This document shows positions 55,359-64,000 of a DNA stretch of 64,000 bases, piece after piece (within the stretch, counting starts at the first letter, position 1; the number at the start of each line of letters is the position of its first letter). A program made the position numbers and the translations under genes. Where the stretch lies: assembly GCF_009671245.1 (NCBI RefSeq), contig NZ_VTFS01000001.1, forward strand, positions 124,372-188,371. Reading direction: 5' to 3'. The stretch is from Marinicella rhabdoformis. GTDB taxonomy: Bacteria; Pseudomonadota; Gammaproteobacteria; Xanthomonadales; Marinicellaceae. The notes under the pieces were generated by a model that saw nothing but the letters and a program-made list of their open reading frames with translations, ran no database searches and was not told the DNA's origin.

Positions 55359-56555
55359 ATGAAGTACCTGCGGAAATACTTACTGCTGTTATTGTTAATA
55401 CCCACGTTCGGTTTAGCAGAAGGAGAAAAAAAATCTGGTTTAACGCCAGAAAACATCCATGACTTGGGTGTCATGCTATCCCCAGCAGAATCACAAAAGC
55501 AAAAAATGGCGCTCAAACTCAGTGCCCAGTGGCATGCAGGTTTAAATAAATTCCTTGCAGAAACTGAAGACCCTTATTTATTGGCCCTGGCATTGTTTCG
55601 CATAGTCAATGATGACAGCCACCGTCAAGGCATGAGCGTCATCAAGGGTCAGGAGAAAAAGCCATCCAATTTACCCGCCGAGCAGATAGCAAAAAACATC
55701 AATAATTTGGTAGAAAATGCAGCCCAGTTAAGACCAGAAACCATAACCATTTTGGCTGGCATTTGTTTTTATCAAAGCATCGTGCCGCATTGTGACAAAC
55801 CATTGATGATCAATTCTCGGATTAAACATGACCGGCTTAACCTCATCAGTTACATCCAACCATTGGCGCTTTCCATACAAGAAAATGACCAAGAAAAAAT
55901 CACCAAACTACTCAATCTGATGACAAAAACCGCCTACAGTGACATGCATTTTTATTTGCTGCCCAGTTTCCAAGAAGCCATCAAGCGTTACGCTACTGCC
56001 AACCCCATGCCTCAAGAAGTCGTTGACAATGAACTGGCCTTTTATAAAAAAATGCAATCACCCAGCGATGAAGCCAAAGCAAGTCGTAAAAAACACATGC
56101 GAACAGAGTTATTGTATCTTGTTGAAGTATCAACACTAATGAGCTTTCCTGTTCCAGGCTTTCGCGTTCTTATGGATTATTGTAAAAAAGACAGCTCACT
56201 TCATAATCAGTGCTTGAAGGTTGCAGATATTTTGATAGAAAAAAGCCGCGATGACATCAGTACAATTGTTGGTTACCAAATCAAAAAGTCAGTGCTTGAA
56301 GTAACTAACAAAAAAGATGCCGCAACGACTGTTCAATCACAACTTGAAACTTACAAAGAAAAACGACAATGCTTATTGGACTACATCAACGAACACCGCT
56401 TCAATGATGTACTTAAAGGCATTGAGCAAGACCGCATACGCAATAACCCCATGCACACCGAATTCGAAAACTTCATCAAACAAACCGAATACCTCTACGA
56501 AAAAAGAATTGACCAAGCGGATATCAAAGATCCCGCTTACTGCTTGACTGAGTAA
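55359..56555 (+). CDS. Exported protein of unknown function
   Basis: A 398-residue protein with a signal peptide (MKYLRKYLLLLLLIPTFGLAE) and a long helical body. Two Cys lie in ICFYQSIVPHCDKP, others in YCKKDSSLHNQCLK and CLLDYINEH, with no metal motif. It begins one base after hflD, so it is probably on the same transcript. No family is recognised. Confidence 0.65.
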   Translation: MKYLRKYLLLLLLIPTFGLAEGEKKSGLTPENIHDLGVMLSPAESQKQKMALKLSAQWHAGLNKFLAETEDPYLLALALFRIVNDDSHRQGMSVIKGQEKKPSNLPAEQIAKNINNLVENAAQLRPETITILAGICFYQSIVPHCDKPLMINSRIKHDRLNLISYIQPLALSIQENDQEKITKLLNLMTKTAYSDMHFYLLPSFQEAIKRYATANPMPQEVVDNELAFYKKMQSPSDEAKASRKKHMRTELLYLVEVSTLMSFPVPGFRVLMDYCKKDSSLHNQCLKVADILIEKSRDDISTIVGYQIKKSVLEVTNKKDAATTVQSQLETYKEKRQCLLDYINEHRFNDVLKGIEQDRIRNNPMHTEFENFIKQTEYLYEKRIDQADIKDPAYCLTE

Positions 56556-57055
56556 AATTCCCTTACCGTCATTGCGGCACAGGCCACAATCCAGTATTTG
56601 AACATAGACGCTATGTGAATTATTTGATGGTTCTTAAGTATGATTGTTTATCCTGTATTTTCTTTGTTTCGGCTTAAGTTTAAGAACGCTTCGCTTTGTT
56701 TGCTCCGCAAACTAGACTCCGGCCTTCGCCGGAGTGACGGTAGGAGCGTCATTGCGGCGAAGGCCGTAATCCAGTGTTTGAACAGAGAAGCTATGTGAAT
56801 TATTTGATGGTTCTTAAGTATGATTGTTTATCCTGTATTTTCTTTGTTTCGGCTTAAGTTTAAGAACGCTTCGCTTTGTTTGTTCCGCAAACTGGATACC
56901 AGCCTCGCCTAAAGCGCCAATTTTGAGCGCCGATATGAAGGCAATGTGCTTCATTGCAACGACATAAGCTTTGACAGCAAGTGAAGTTATCAAAATACCA
57001 CCCTGAACACCAGAATCAAAGTTTTCGCTCATAGTCTGAATGATGAAATGTGAAC
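56556..57055. repeat. Duplicated intergenic repeat, period 180 bp, with GC hairpin
   Basis: Copies at 56568-56714 and 56748-56894 share long identical stretches (GTGAATTATTTGATGGTTCT, TTGTTTATCCTGTATTTTC, GGCTTAAGTTTAAGAACGC). They differ at their starts and ends by a few bases. Between them lies GACTCCGGCCTTCGCCGGAG, a strong hairpin with a four-base loop. It lies between convergent genes. A reverse open frame at 56814-57032 is doubtful and not called. Confidence 0.75.
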
Positions 57056-58501
57056 TCAGTCACCAACTTGAGCCCGCTTACCAGCTAATTCATGCAAAAT
57101 AATGTACCAATGCTCTAATGCAGAATAAAAGGACTTCACAGGCATGCGTTCATTCAAGCCATGAGCAAAAGCATCTTCATCACGTAAAAACATGCCGGAA
57201 ACACCAAAAGTAGGGATGCCATTGGCGCGTAAAACTTTACCATCTGTGCCCCATGGAACCATCGCCGGAATAACGGGCACATTCGGGTATCGCATTTGGA
57301 CTGCCTTAGTCACTGCTCGAATTACATCTTCTCTTAATTCCGAGGCTGGACTGGCTAATGGTTTTTCCAGCATCTCAATTTCAACATTTTCCCCAGCGAC
57401 CGTTTGCAATACAGTTTTAACCTCACCAGGTTTAATCCCAGGAAAAATCCTACAATTTACCGTGGCCGTTGCTGATTGAGGCAAAGCATTTTCAGCGTGC
57501 CCTGCATTGAGCATGGTGGCCACACAAGTGGTTCGTGTTATACCCACATATGACGGTTTTTCATATAAATAGTCAATCGCCTCTTGGTTAGACGGGTCTT
57601 TGGCAAATTCAGACATGGCTTGACTTAAATTTCCAGATTCTGCCTTTGCAGACTCGGCAAAAAAACGCAATGTAATGTCATTATAACGAACAGGAAACCT
57701 AAAATTTTGTACTTTTTTCAAAGCATCAGCTAAATCATAAATCGCATTGTCACTTCTGGGTGTAGAACTGTGGCCACCAGGATTTCGTATGGTTAATTCA
57801 TATGTTGCATAAGTCTTTTCAGCCGCTGACATCCAAAAACTTGTGGGCTTATGCTCTGAATCTAAACCACCGCCACCATCATCTGAATTTAAAGCAAATT
57901 CAGCATCCGTTATATCCCTGTGCTGCGTGACCAGTAATTCGGTGCTTAACATCCCTGTTTCTTCATCTCCTGTGAATGCGATGATGAGGTCACGAGTAGG
58001 CATGAAACTTTCTGCTTTCAAACGCAAAAAAGTCGTTGTTAATGTTGTAACACCCATTTTATTATCCATGGTGCCACGGCCAAAAAAGTAACCACCCTCT
58101 TCAATCAATGTATATGGGTCTCGTTGCCAATCTTTCGGCAACGCATCGACAATATCCATGTGCGCAACTAATAAAATCGGTTTTTTATTCGCCGATCCAT
58201 CTCCGCGATATCGAACCACCAATCCTGCAATGTCTTCACCATCACTTGATTTAAATGGCAATACATTGACATCTTCTTTTGGAAAGCCCCCTTGGATAAA
58301 TTGATTGGCAAGGTATTCCGCCATTTTTGGTACTTGCCCATACCCAGCTGCTGTTCTGTAAGCAATCAGTTGCCGGTAGATTGTAAGGGCTTGGACTTGG
58401 TATTCTTTGCTGAAAGAGCTGCTGTTAATAGACTTTTCAGCCAAACTCAAATTAACAAAACCCAGAAATACAAATATAAATACACACTTAACTTTGTTCA
58501 C
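57056..58501 (-). CDS. Secreted M20-family metallopeptidase
   Basis: A 481-residue exported zinc aminopeptidase or carboxypeptidase. The start is GTG 58501 with a signal peptide (VNKVKCVFIFVFLGFVNLSLA); the open frame continues upstream but fits less well. Active-site parts are LLVAHMDIVDALP (His), GRGTMDNKMGVT (Asp ligand), FTGDEETGM (Glu), with the dimerisation domain from about 210. Substrate unknown. Confidence 0.88.
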   Translation of the reverse strand: MNKVKCVFIFVFLGFVNLSLAEKSINSSSFSKEYQVQALTIYRQLIAYRTAAGYGQVPKMAEYLANQFIQGGFPKEDVNVLPFKSSDGEDIAGLVVRYRGDGSANKKPILLVAHMDIVDALPKDWQRDPYTLIEEGGYFFGRGTMDNKMGVTTLTTTFLRLKAESFMPTRDLIIAFTGDEETGMLSTELLVTQHRDITDAEFALNSDDGGGGLDSEHKPTSFWMSAAEKTYATYELTIRNPGGHSSTPRSDNAIYDLADALKKVQNFRFPVRYNDITLRFFAESAKAESGNLSQAMSEFAKDPSNQEAIDYLYEKPSYVGITRTTCVATMLNAGHAENALPQSATATVNCRIFPGIKPGEVKTVLQTVAGENVEIEMLEKPLASPASELREDVIRAVTKAVQMRYPNVPVIPAMVPWGTDGKVLRANGIPTFGVSGMFLRDEDAFAHGLNERMPVKSFYSALEHWYIILHELAGKRAQVGD

Positions 58502-58558
58502 GCCGATTCCCCACCTAAAAATAAAGAACCAGAATAACACAAGCAAGCTGACACCTTC

Positions 58559-58726
58559 GTGCTCAATGAATGGCAAGTCACTTATTTAAATGATTTTTCC
58601 CTTTACAAACATACCGGTGGCATTTTGGTGGATTCTTGGAGTACCCAACAAAACGGCACCATTACAAATGCCATTAGGGATGATGTTATTGAAATCACTC
58701 AACTGTGTACAAATCAAGAGGATTAA
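58559..58726 (+). pseudogene. Short open frame, possible remnant
   Basis: A 55-codon frame from GTG 58559 to TAA 58724-58726, on the opposite strand to its neighbours. It reads VLNEWQVTYLNDFSLYK, then TGGILVDSW and ends TQLCTNQED. It looks protein-like, but lacks a ribosome site and matches nothing I know. It may be the end of a lost gene or a chance frame. Confidence 0.25.
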
Positions 58727-58784
58727 GTCATCCTCAAAAAAAGGACAACCATTAAGTTGCCCCTTCATTCTCAGTAGAAAACCT

Positions 58785-61139
58785 TCAATCCATCAAATGC
58801 TCAATAAAATAATCACTTTGCATGGTGTACAAGTGCAATGACGTACCCTCACCTTCCACTATGCCGTGTCTGCGATTTGGGTAAGACATAAAATCGAATT
58901 GGCGGTTGTGCTTGATCAATTCATTTTGCAAACGTTCTGCCCCTTGGTAATGTACGTTGTCATCACCTGTACCATGAACTAACAACAATTTTCCGACCAA
59001 GTTCTTGGCATGGGTAATCGCTGAGGCTTCTTTGTAATTGTCCTCAAATTCTGCCAACAAACCCGAATAGCGTTCTTGGTAAATCGAATCGTACAAACGC
59101 TGATCAGGCACTGGTGCACGTGACACACCCACATGGTATTGTTCAGGGTATCTGAACAACATGTTTAAAGTCATAGAACCACCACCAGAGTGTCCCCAGA
59201 TACCCACACGATCACAATCAACATATGACCAACGTTTACAAATCGCAACCAATGAATCTGATTGGTCTCTGGCGCCCAAAGGACCAATGTTGCCATAAAC
59301 CGAACGACGCCAATCACGACCACGCGGCGCTTTGGTACCGCGATTATCAACTGATGAAACCAAGAAACCTTTTTGCGTCATCATCAAATGCCAAATATTG
59401 CGAGTGGTGTAGAAGTCTCCCGCCGTTTGACTGGCCGGTTCGCCATAAACATAGTTGATGATGGGGTATTTTTTGTTTGGATCAAAATTTGGTGGTCGCA
59501 TCATAAAACCATCCAATCGCAAACCATCACGCGCTTCTACGCTGTAAAACTCCACTTCACCTTTGGCCAATTGGTCAATACGCTCAAACAATTCAGCATT
59601 GTCTTCTAACACGTGGTGCGCTTTGTGATCAGGCAATGAAACCAAAGAAGAAACAGGTGGTTTCATAAAACTCGAAACCGTGTGAATGGCCCAAGTTGAA
59701 TCGCCAGACATTTTATAACTGTTGGTGCCAGTGTTTGCTTTTGGTGTTACCTGCTCCATTTGACTGCTTACTTTGTCACCAGAGCCATCCAGACGAGACC
59801 TGTGTAAATAGCGCTGTGCCACGTTGTCAGGTGAAGCGATAAAATACAACCACCCCTTATCTTCATCGACAGAAACCAATTCAGTCACATCAAATTCGCC
59901 CGGTGTTAAATCTGTAACGGTTTTTCCGTCACGTGACACACGGTACACATGTTTCCAGCCATCACGTTCGCTTTGCCACAAAAATGATTCAGAATCCTCT
60001 AACCACTTGGGGTCTTCGACTAATTCAATAAACGTTTCTTCTTGCTCAACAAAGAACGGCTTGGCCTTGCCTGTCTTGGCATCAGCATAGAACAAGGTGT
60101 TGGTATCTTGCTTGCGGTTCATCTGCTGAATTAACACCTGTTCTGAATTATCAGCCCAGTCCATGCGTGGCACATACATGTCTTTTGCTATACCGGGTAA
60201 AGTGACCCAAACAGTTTTGGGATCCTTGACTGTACTGATGCCGATTTTTGCACCTGAATTTTCTTCGCCAACCTTTGGATAAGGAATCGAAGTAATTTCT
60301 GGATACAGTGTGTCTGTGTTGTTGATGATGTGAAAGTCTTGCGCCGCGTGGGTATCCAATTGCCAATAAGCAATACGCTGGCTGTCAGGGCTCCAGCGGA
60401 AGCCATCTTGGATGCTGAATTCTTCTTCATAAGCCCAATCAAACAAGCCATTGATAATGGTATCTGATGCATCCGTGGTGATGGCAGTGATCTCACGGTT
60501 GTTCAAATCTTGAACATAAATATTATTGTGATAGACATAGGCAAATTTTGAACCATCAGGTGAAAATTTACCGAACATCATTTGGCTGGCTTCCGCGTCT
60601 TTTTGACCCAATTGCCACAAGTCGTCATTCTCTAAATTTAACGCCCAGTATTCTCCACGGGTTTTGTCACGCCATACATATTCGGCTTGGGTATAAATCA
60701 AAACACGCTTTTTGTCTTTTGACCAAACATAATCATCGACTGGCAAGGCGTTTTCAGCACCCTCTGGTGTCAATTGTGCCAAAGTAATCAGCACTTCGCG
60801 GTCTAAAGTAGCTGGATCATATTGAACAATTTCTTCATACAACTTGATGTCATCACCATAACGGTCTTTTTCAAGTTCAGCATCTTCAAAGCCTTTGGCC
60901 GTTTCTAAAGCGGTAAAACTGGCGCCGTCTTCTGCCCAACGAACCACGCCAGGACGTTTGGCGTTGTATTCCCAGTCTTTAAAAATGGCTTCATTGGTCA
61001 ACAGCACGCCGTCATTTTTTGTTGTCATGTTTACTCCCTCTTGGGTACTTTTCCTTTCTTGAACACCTGCACAAGCGGCCAGTGAAATCACAGCCAGACA
61101 GGTCGCCGTTCTTCTAAAAAGTTGTTTAACTTTGGTCAT
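58785..61139 (-). CDS. Dipeptidyl-peptidase IV-like S9 lipoprotein
   Basis: A 784-residue protease anchored by a lipobox (LAACAG, in MTKVKQLFRRTATCLAVISL). The N-terminal eight-bladed propeller (DPPIV_N, about 50-520) has many WSPDSQRIAYWQLD-type blades; the C-terminal hydrolase has Ser in GHSGGGSMTL (about 650), Asp in HGTGDDNVH (about 728) and His in NRRHGIVEG (about 760). It should cut X-Pro dipeptides from peptides in the envelope. Confidence 0.92.
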   Translation of the reverse strand: MTKVKQLFRRTATCLAVISLAACAGVQERKSTQEGVNMTTKNDGVLLTNEAIFKDWEYNAKRPGVVRWAEDGASFTALETAKGFEDAELEKDRYGDDIKLYEEIVQYDPATLDREVLITLAQLTPEGAENALPVDDYVWSKDKKRVLIYTQAEYVWRDKTRGEYWALNLENDDLWQLGQKDAEASQMMFGKFSPDGSKFAYVYHNNIYVQDLNNREITAITTDASDTIINGLFDWAYEEEFSIQDGFRWSPDSQRIAYWQLDTHAAQDFHIINNTDTLYPEITSIPYPKVGEENSGAKIGISTVKDPKTVWVTLPGIAKDMYVPRMDWADNSEQVLIQQMNRKQDTNTLFYADAKTGKAKPFFVEQEETFIELVEDPKWLEDSESFLWQSERDGWKHVYRVSRDGKTVTDLTPGEFDVTELVSVDEDKGWLYFIASPDNVAQRYLHRSRLDGSGDKVSSQMEQVTPKANTGTNSYKMSGDSTWAIHTVSSFMKPPVSSLVSLPDHKAHHVLEDNAELFERIDQLAKGEVEFYSVEARDGLRLDGFMMRPPNFDPNKKYPIINYVYGEPASQTAGDFYTTRNIWHLMMTQKGFLVSSVDNRGTKAPRGRDWRRSVYGNIGPLGARDQSDSLVAICKRWSYVDCDRVGIWGHSGGGSMTLNMLFRYPEQYHVGVSRAPVPDQRLYDSIYQERYSGLLAEFEDNYKEASAITHAKNLVGKLLLVHGTGDDNVHYQGAERLQNELIKHNRQFDFMSYPNRRHGIVEGEGTSLHLYTMQSDYFIEHLMD

Positions 61140-61365
61140 TGATTATGTTCCTTTTGTTTGATTGTTGGGCCAGAGTTTGACTCAAACTTATTTTACAGCG
61201 ATAGATTCTAACAGCTACAGAATGAACTTTATACCGCTATTAGCCATTTGTATAGGTAGATTGAATTGGCACAATTAAACCATTTATTTTTGAGTTTATA
61301 CTCTAATGCTTCGGTGCTAAAATACGCGCAAGTAAACCACCGCCACAGAGAAGTAGACTGTACAA

Positions 61366-62007
61366 ATGAGAAAGACCAGCCACACAGGATTAGATCGATT
61401 GATGATTGAATTGGACCGAGGTTTAAAAACTTTGGGCCACCAATCTGATGTGGCTGCTCAACGTCCTGGCAGCACATCAAAAGAAGTTCAATTGACCAAG
61501 GCCCGCAAGCAACACACCATTGGCCTGATGCGCATCAACCACACCGGTGAAGTTTGTGCCCAAGCCTTGTACAATGGACAGGCCATGATGGCCAAAGACA
61601 GTTCAACTCGCGAACATTTGTTACAAGCGGCCAGTGAAGAACAGGATCATTTGAATTGGTGTCAAGTGCGCTTGGATGAATTGGGTGGCAAGCCCAGCAT
61701 CTCCAATCCACTGTGGTATGCCCATTCTTTTATGCTGGGCGCAGTGGCAGCTAAATTTGGCGACCCCATCAGTTATGGTTTTGTGATGGAGACTGAACAC
61801 CAAGTAGAAAGCCATTTACAAGAACACATTGAAGACATTGGCGATGACGATCCACGATCGTTAAAGATTTTGCAACAAATGCAAGCCGATGAAATCAGAC
61901 ATGGCGAAAATGCCAAGTCAGCCGGCGGTGTCGAACTGCCGCAAACAGTAAAAAACGTCATGACAGCAATGTCGAAAATAATGAAATTTGTCAGTTATAG
62001 GGTTTAA
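61366..62007 (+). CDS. coq7: 2-nonaprenyl-3-methyl-6-methoxy-1,4-benzoquinone hydroxylase
   Basis: Last hydroxylation of ubiquinone synthesis, a diiron membrane-associated enzyme. It has 213 residues with ligands in NHTGEVCAQALYNGQAMMA, SEEQDHLNWC, METEHQVESH and ADEIRHGENA. The start ATG 61366 is used. It is followed 2 bp later by ETF-QO, which feeds electrons into ubiquinone. Confidence 0.94.
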   Translation: MRKTSHTGLDRLMIELDRGLKTLGHQSDVAAQRPGSTSKEVQLTKARKQHTIGLMRINHTGEVCAQALYNGQAMMAKDSSTREHLLQAASEEQDHLNWCQVRLDELGGKPSISNPLWYAHSFMLGAVAAKFGDPISYGFVMETEHQVESHLQEHIEDIGDDDPRSLKILQQMQADEIRHGENAKSAGGVELPQTVKNVMTAMSKIMKFVSYRV

Positions 62008-62009
62008 GC

Positions 62010-63677
62010 ATGAATGATAATGTGAACGAAATAGAAAGAGAGTCAATGGAATTTGACGTGGTGATTGTGGGTGGCGGGCCTGCGGGTTTAGCAACGGCTT
62101 GTCGATTGGCGCAACTGTCTCAAGAACATGGTAAAGACTGGCAAATCGCTTTGGTCGAAAAAGGGTCTGAAATTGGTGCCCACATTTTATCAGGAGCCGT
62201 CGTTGAAACAGGCGCACTGACTGAATTGTTTCCAGACTGGAAAAACATGGGTGCACCGGTTAAAACCGAAGTCACTGATGATGAATTTCATTACTTGCGT
62301 GGTTTAGACAAAGGCAAGAAAGTGCCTAATATGCTAATCCCCACACCGATGAAAAACCATGGCAATTACATCATTTCATTGGGTAATTTGTGCCGTTGGT
62401 TAGGTGAACAAGCTGAAAATTTGGGTGTTAACATCTTCCCAGGCTTCCCTGCTGAAGACATCCTTTATAACGAAGACGGTTCAGTACGTGGCATTGTTAC
62501 AGGCGACATGGGCGTCGGCGCTGATGGCCAAGCCAAAGGCTCATTCGAACCCGGCTATGAATTATTGGCACCACAAACCATATTCGCTGAAGGTTGTCGC
62601 GGTTCATTGGGTAAAAAACTGATGGCCAAATTTGATTTACAAAAAGATGCCGACCCACAACATTATGGTTTGGGCATCAAAGAGGTCTGGCAAATTGACG
62701 AAGCCAGTTCTGAAGTCGGTAAGGTGGTTCACACTTTGGGTTGGCCATTGGATAACCACACCGAAGGTGGCGGTTTCTTATACCATTTAGACAAAGGCAC
62801 TGTCGCTTTGGGGTTTGTCGTTGCACTGAATTATGACAACCCATACCTTTCTCCTTTTGAAACCTTCCAGCAATGGAAACAAAATCCAGTGGTTAAAAAC
62901 GTCATCAAAGGCGGTAAACGCGTCTCATATGGTGCACGTGCGATGAACAAAGGTGGCTTTCAATCCTTGCCTAAACTGACCTTCCCAGGCGGTTTGTTGG
63001 CTGGTTGTGAAGCGGGCTTTTTGAATCCAGCCAAAATCAAAGGCACACACACCGCATTAAAATCAGGTTTGGTGGCAGCAGAAACATTGGCCGAAGCCTT
63101 ATTGGCTGAAAAAGCCACAGGTGAATTAACCGCTTACAGCGACAACATCAAAGCCTCAAGCATCTATGCCGAATTGAAACAAAGCAGAAACTTTGAACCT
63201 GCTTTGAACAAGTTGGGCACATTTTTTGGCGCCGCTTTCACTTTCATGGACCAAAACATCTTTCGTGGCAAACTGCCCTTCACATGGCGCAACCCAACAC
63301 CAGATTACGCGACATTAAAACCGGCTGCTGAGTGCAAAAAGATTGAATACCCAAGACCTGACAATGAAATTTCTTTCGACCGTTTGTCATCGGTGTTTTT
63401 ATCCAGCACCAACCACGAAGAAGACCAGCCTTGTCATTTAGAGTTAAAGGATAAGGACATTCCTATCGCAGTGAATTTACCCAAATGGGCTGAACCTGCA
63501 CAGCGATATTGTCCAGCAGCAGTTTATGAAGTGGTTGAAGAAGGTGGAGAAAAAACCTTCAGAATCAATGCACAAAACTGTGTTCATTGCAAAACATGTG
63601 ACATCAAAGACCCATCACAAAACATCAATTGGGACACCCCAGAGGGCGGTGGCGGCCCCAATTATTCAAACATGTGA
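62010..63677 (+). CDS. Electron-transfer flavoprotein:ubiquinone oxidoreductase
   Basis: Passes electrons from ETF (beta-oxidation, choline and amino-acid oxidation) to ubiquinone. It has 555 residues: FAD loop VVIVGGGPAGLATACRLAQ near 14-32, the ubiquinone region GCEAGFLNPAKIKGTHTALKSG, and a C-terminal 4Fe-4S ferredoxin-type site NAQNCVHCKTCDIKDPSQN. The last Cys-rich part is intact. It lies 2 bp after coq7, a functional pair in ubiquinone use. Confidence 0.95.
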   Translation: MNDNVNEIERESMEFDVVIVGGGPAGLATACRLAQLSQEHGKDWQIALVEKGSEIGAHILSGAVVETGALTELFPDWKNMGAPVKTEVTDDEFHYLRGLDKGKKVPNMLIPTPMKNHGNYIISLGNLCRWLGEQAENLGVNIFPGFPAEDILYNEDGSVRGIVTGDMGVGADGQAKGSFEPGYELLAPQTIFAEGCRGSLGKKLMAKFDLQKDADPQHYGLGIKEVWQIDEASSEVGKVVHTLGWPLDNHTEGGGFLYHLDKGTVALGFVVALNYDNPYLSPFETFQQWKQNPVVKNVIKGGKRVSYGARAMNKGGFQSLPKLTFPGGLLAGCEAGFLNPAKIKGTHTALKSGLVAAETLAEALLAEKATGELTAYSDNIKASSIYAELKQSRNFEPALNKLGTFFGAAFTFMDQNIFRGKLPFTWRNPTPDYATLKPAAECKKIEYPRPDNEISFDRLSSVFLSSTNHEEDQPCHLELKDKDIPIAVNLPKWAEPAQRYCPAAVYEVVEEGGEKTFRINAQNCVHCKTCDIKDPSQNINWDTPEGGGGPNYSNM

Positions 63678-63688
63678 TTTAAATATCC

Positions 63689-63714
63689 AAGGCGACCATC
63701 AAGTCGCCTTTTTT
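63689..63714 (+). terminator. Intrinsic terminator after ETF-QO
   Basis: AAGGCGAC, six-base loop, GTCGCCTT, then TTTT: an 8-bp stem with a T-run beginning 12 bases past the stop. Confidence 0.85.
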
Positions 63715-63738
63715 GATTAATGTTGCTAAAATATTAAA

Positions 63739-64000
63739 ATGGAATTGCTTTTGTTTATTGTGCTTGTTTTCTTGTGTTTTGCTGTTGCATGGCAAGAAGT
63801 TCGAATTCGCAAAGAAAAAATACATAATCAACAGCTCATTCAACAAGCTAAAGTATTAACTTCGAACTTACAAAAATCAGAACACAGCAGCGAAGCCAAA
63901 TCTAGGTACCTGTCTGGAATTTCACATGAATTGCGTACGCCTTTGAATGTCATCATGGGTTACGCGCAAATATTGGAACAACAGGAAGATAACCCTAACC
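63739..64000 (+). CDS. Sensor histidine kinase (partial, cut by window end)
   Basis: An open frame from ATG 63739 runs to the window edge (87 codons seen). It starts with one membrane helix (MELLLFIVLVFLCFAVAW), a coiled-coil segment, and an H-box GISHELRTPLNVIMGYAQ where the His is the phosphorylation site. The kinase ATPase domain lies beyond the edge. It may be a hybrid kinase; the signal is unknown. Confidence 0.85.
   Translation, partial: MELLLFIVLVFLCFAVAWQEVRIRKEKIHNQQLIQQAKVLTSNLQKSEHSSEAKSRYLSGISHELRTPLNVIMGYAQILEQQEDNPN

Noticed and set aside
56814-57032. 72-codon minus-strand frame after the 180-bp duplication
   Set aside because: It overlaps the second repeat copy, has no ribosome site, and the encoded sequence has no protein-like pattern beyond the repeat.

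Overview
The window is a chromosomal segment of a free-living, aerobic, probably marine gammaproteobacterium. The evidence is the conserved run prmB-aroC-asd-fimV-truA-trpF-(trpBA)-accD-folC, together with lapAB, amgK/murU, coq7, ETF-quinone oxidoreductase, nudJ-mnmA-hflD and several secreted or lipoprotein proteases. The modest GC content, the secreted S8, M64, M20 and S9 peptidases and the C-terminal IFxxGFxN-type tail suggest a Marinicella-like lineage. That placement is inference, not proof.

Layout. 1-4.9 kb: a lipoprotein truncated hemoglobin (cut by the window edge) with a DUF3034 partner, ribD, and a nadC-nadE operon. 5-8.3 kb: an accessory patch with an alpha/beta hydrolase, an NTF2-like protein, palindromic repeats and an IS3-family element sitting against a gene remnant. 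8.4-13.9 kb: an NhaC-type antiporter, two paralogous GNAT acetyltransferases, yfhL-trhP (tRNA hydroxylation), small membrane proteins and lipoproteins, and a solo 44-bp copy of the IS end. 13.9-25.1 kb: the large minus-strand housekeeping run folC, accD, trpA, trpB, trpF, truA, fimV, asd, aroC, prmB. 25.2-31.4 kb: SCO1/SenC protein and psd, a secreted protein, a secreted subtilisin-like protease with PPC and P domains, and a beta-propeller protein. 31.4-36.7 kb: two transporters, a peroxiredoxin-DUF4920 fusion, hpt-cdd and a lipoprotein. 36.7-37.7 kb: a small integron cassette array without an integrase. 37.9-43.8 kb: surface-polysaccharide and LPS genes (galU, a CapD-type dehydratase, a WbpL-type transferase, lapB, lapA, plsC). 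43.9-51.3 kb: an M64 peptidase, the amgK-murU cell-wall recycling pair, a MAPEG protein and several unknown secreted proteins. 51.5-56.6 kb: a second NhaC antiporter, nudJ-like, mnmA, hflD and an unknown exported protein. 56.6-64 kb: a 180-bp-period duplication, an M20 peptidase, a DPP-IV-like lipoprotein, coq7, ETF-QO and the start of a histidine kinase.

The most interesting region is 36.7-37.7 kb. It holds a well-formed attC site (imperfect inverted repeat, R'/R'' boxes, 111 bp) between two small genes read in the same direction. A degenerate second attC-like site follows, and a 44-bp promoter-like block lies just upstream. That block recurs, about 82 percent identical, upstream of the hydrolase gene at 6.1 kb. 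No integrase gene is visible, so it is best read as a CALIN (cluster of attC sites lacking an integrase). Other points of interest are the peroxiredoxin-DUF4920 fusion, a paired family of unknown secreted proteins at 49.3-51.3 kb, the fimV terminator that abuts the truA start codon, and the IS end found alone.
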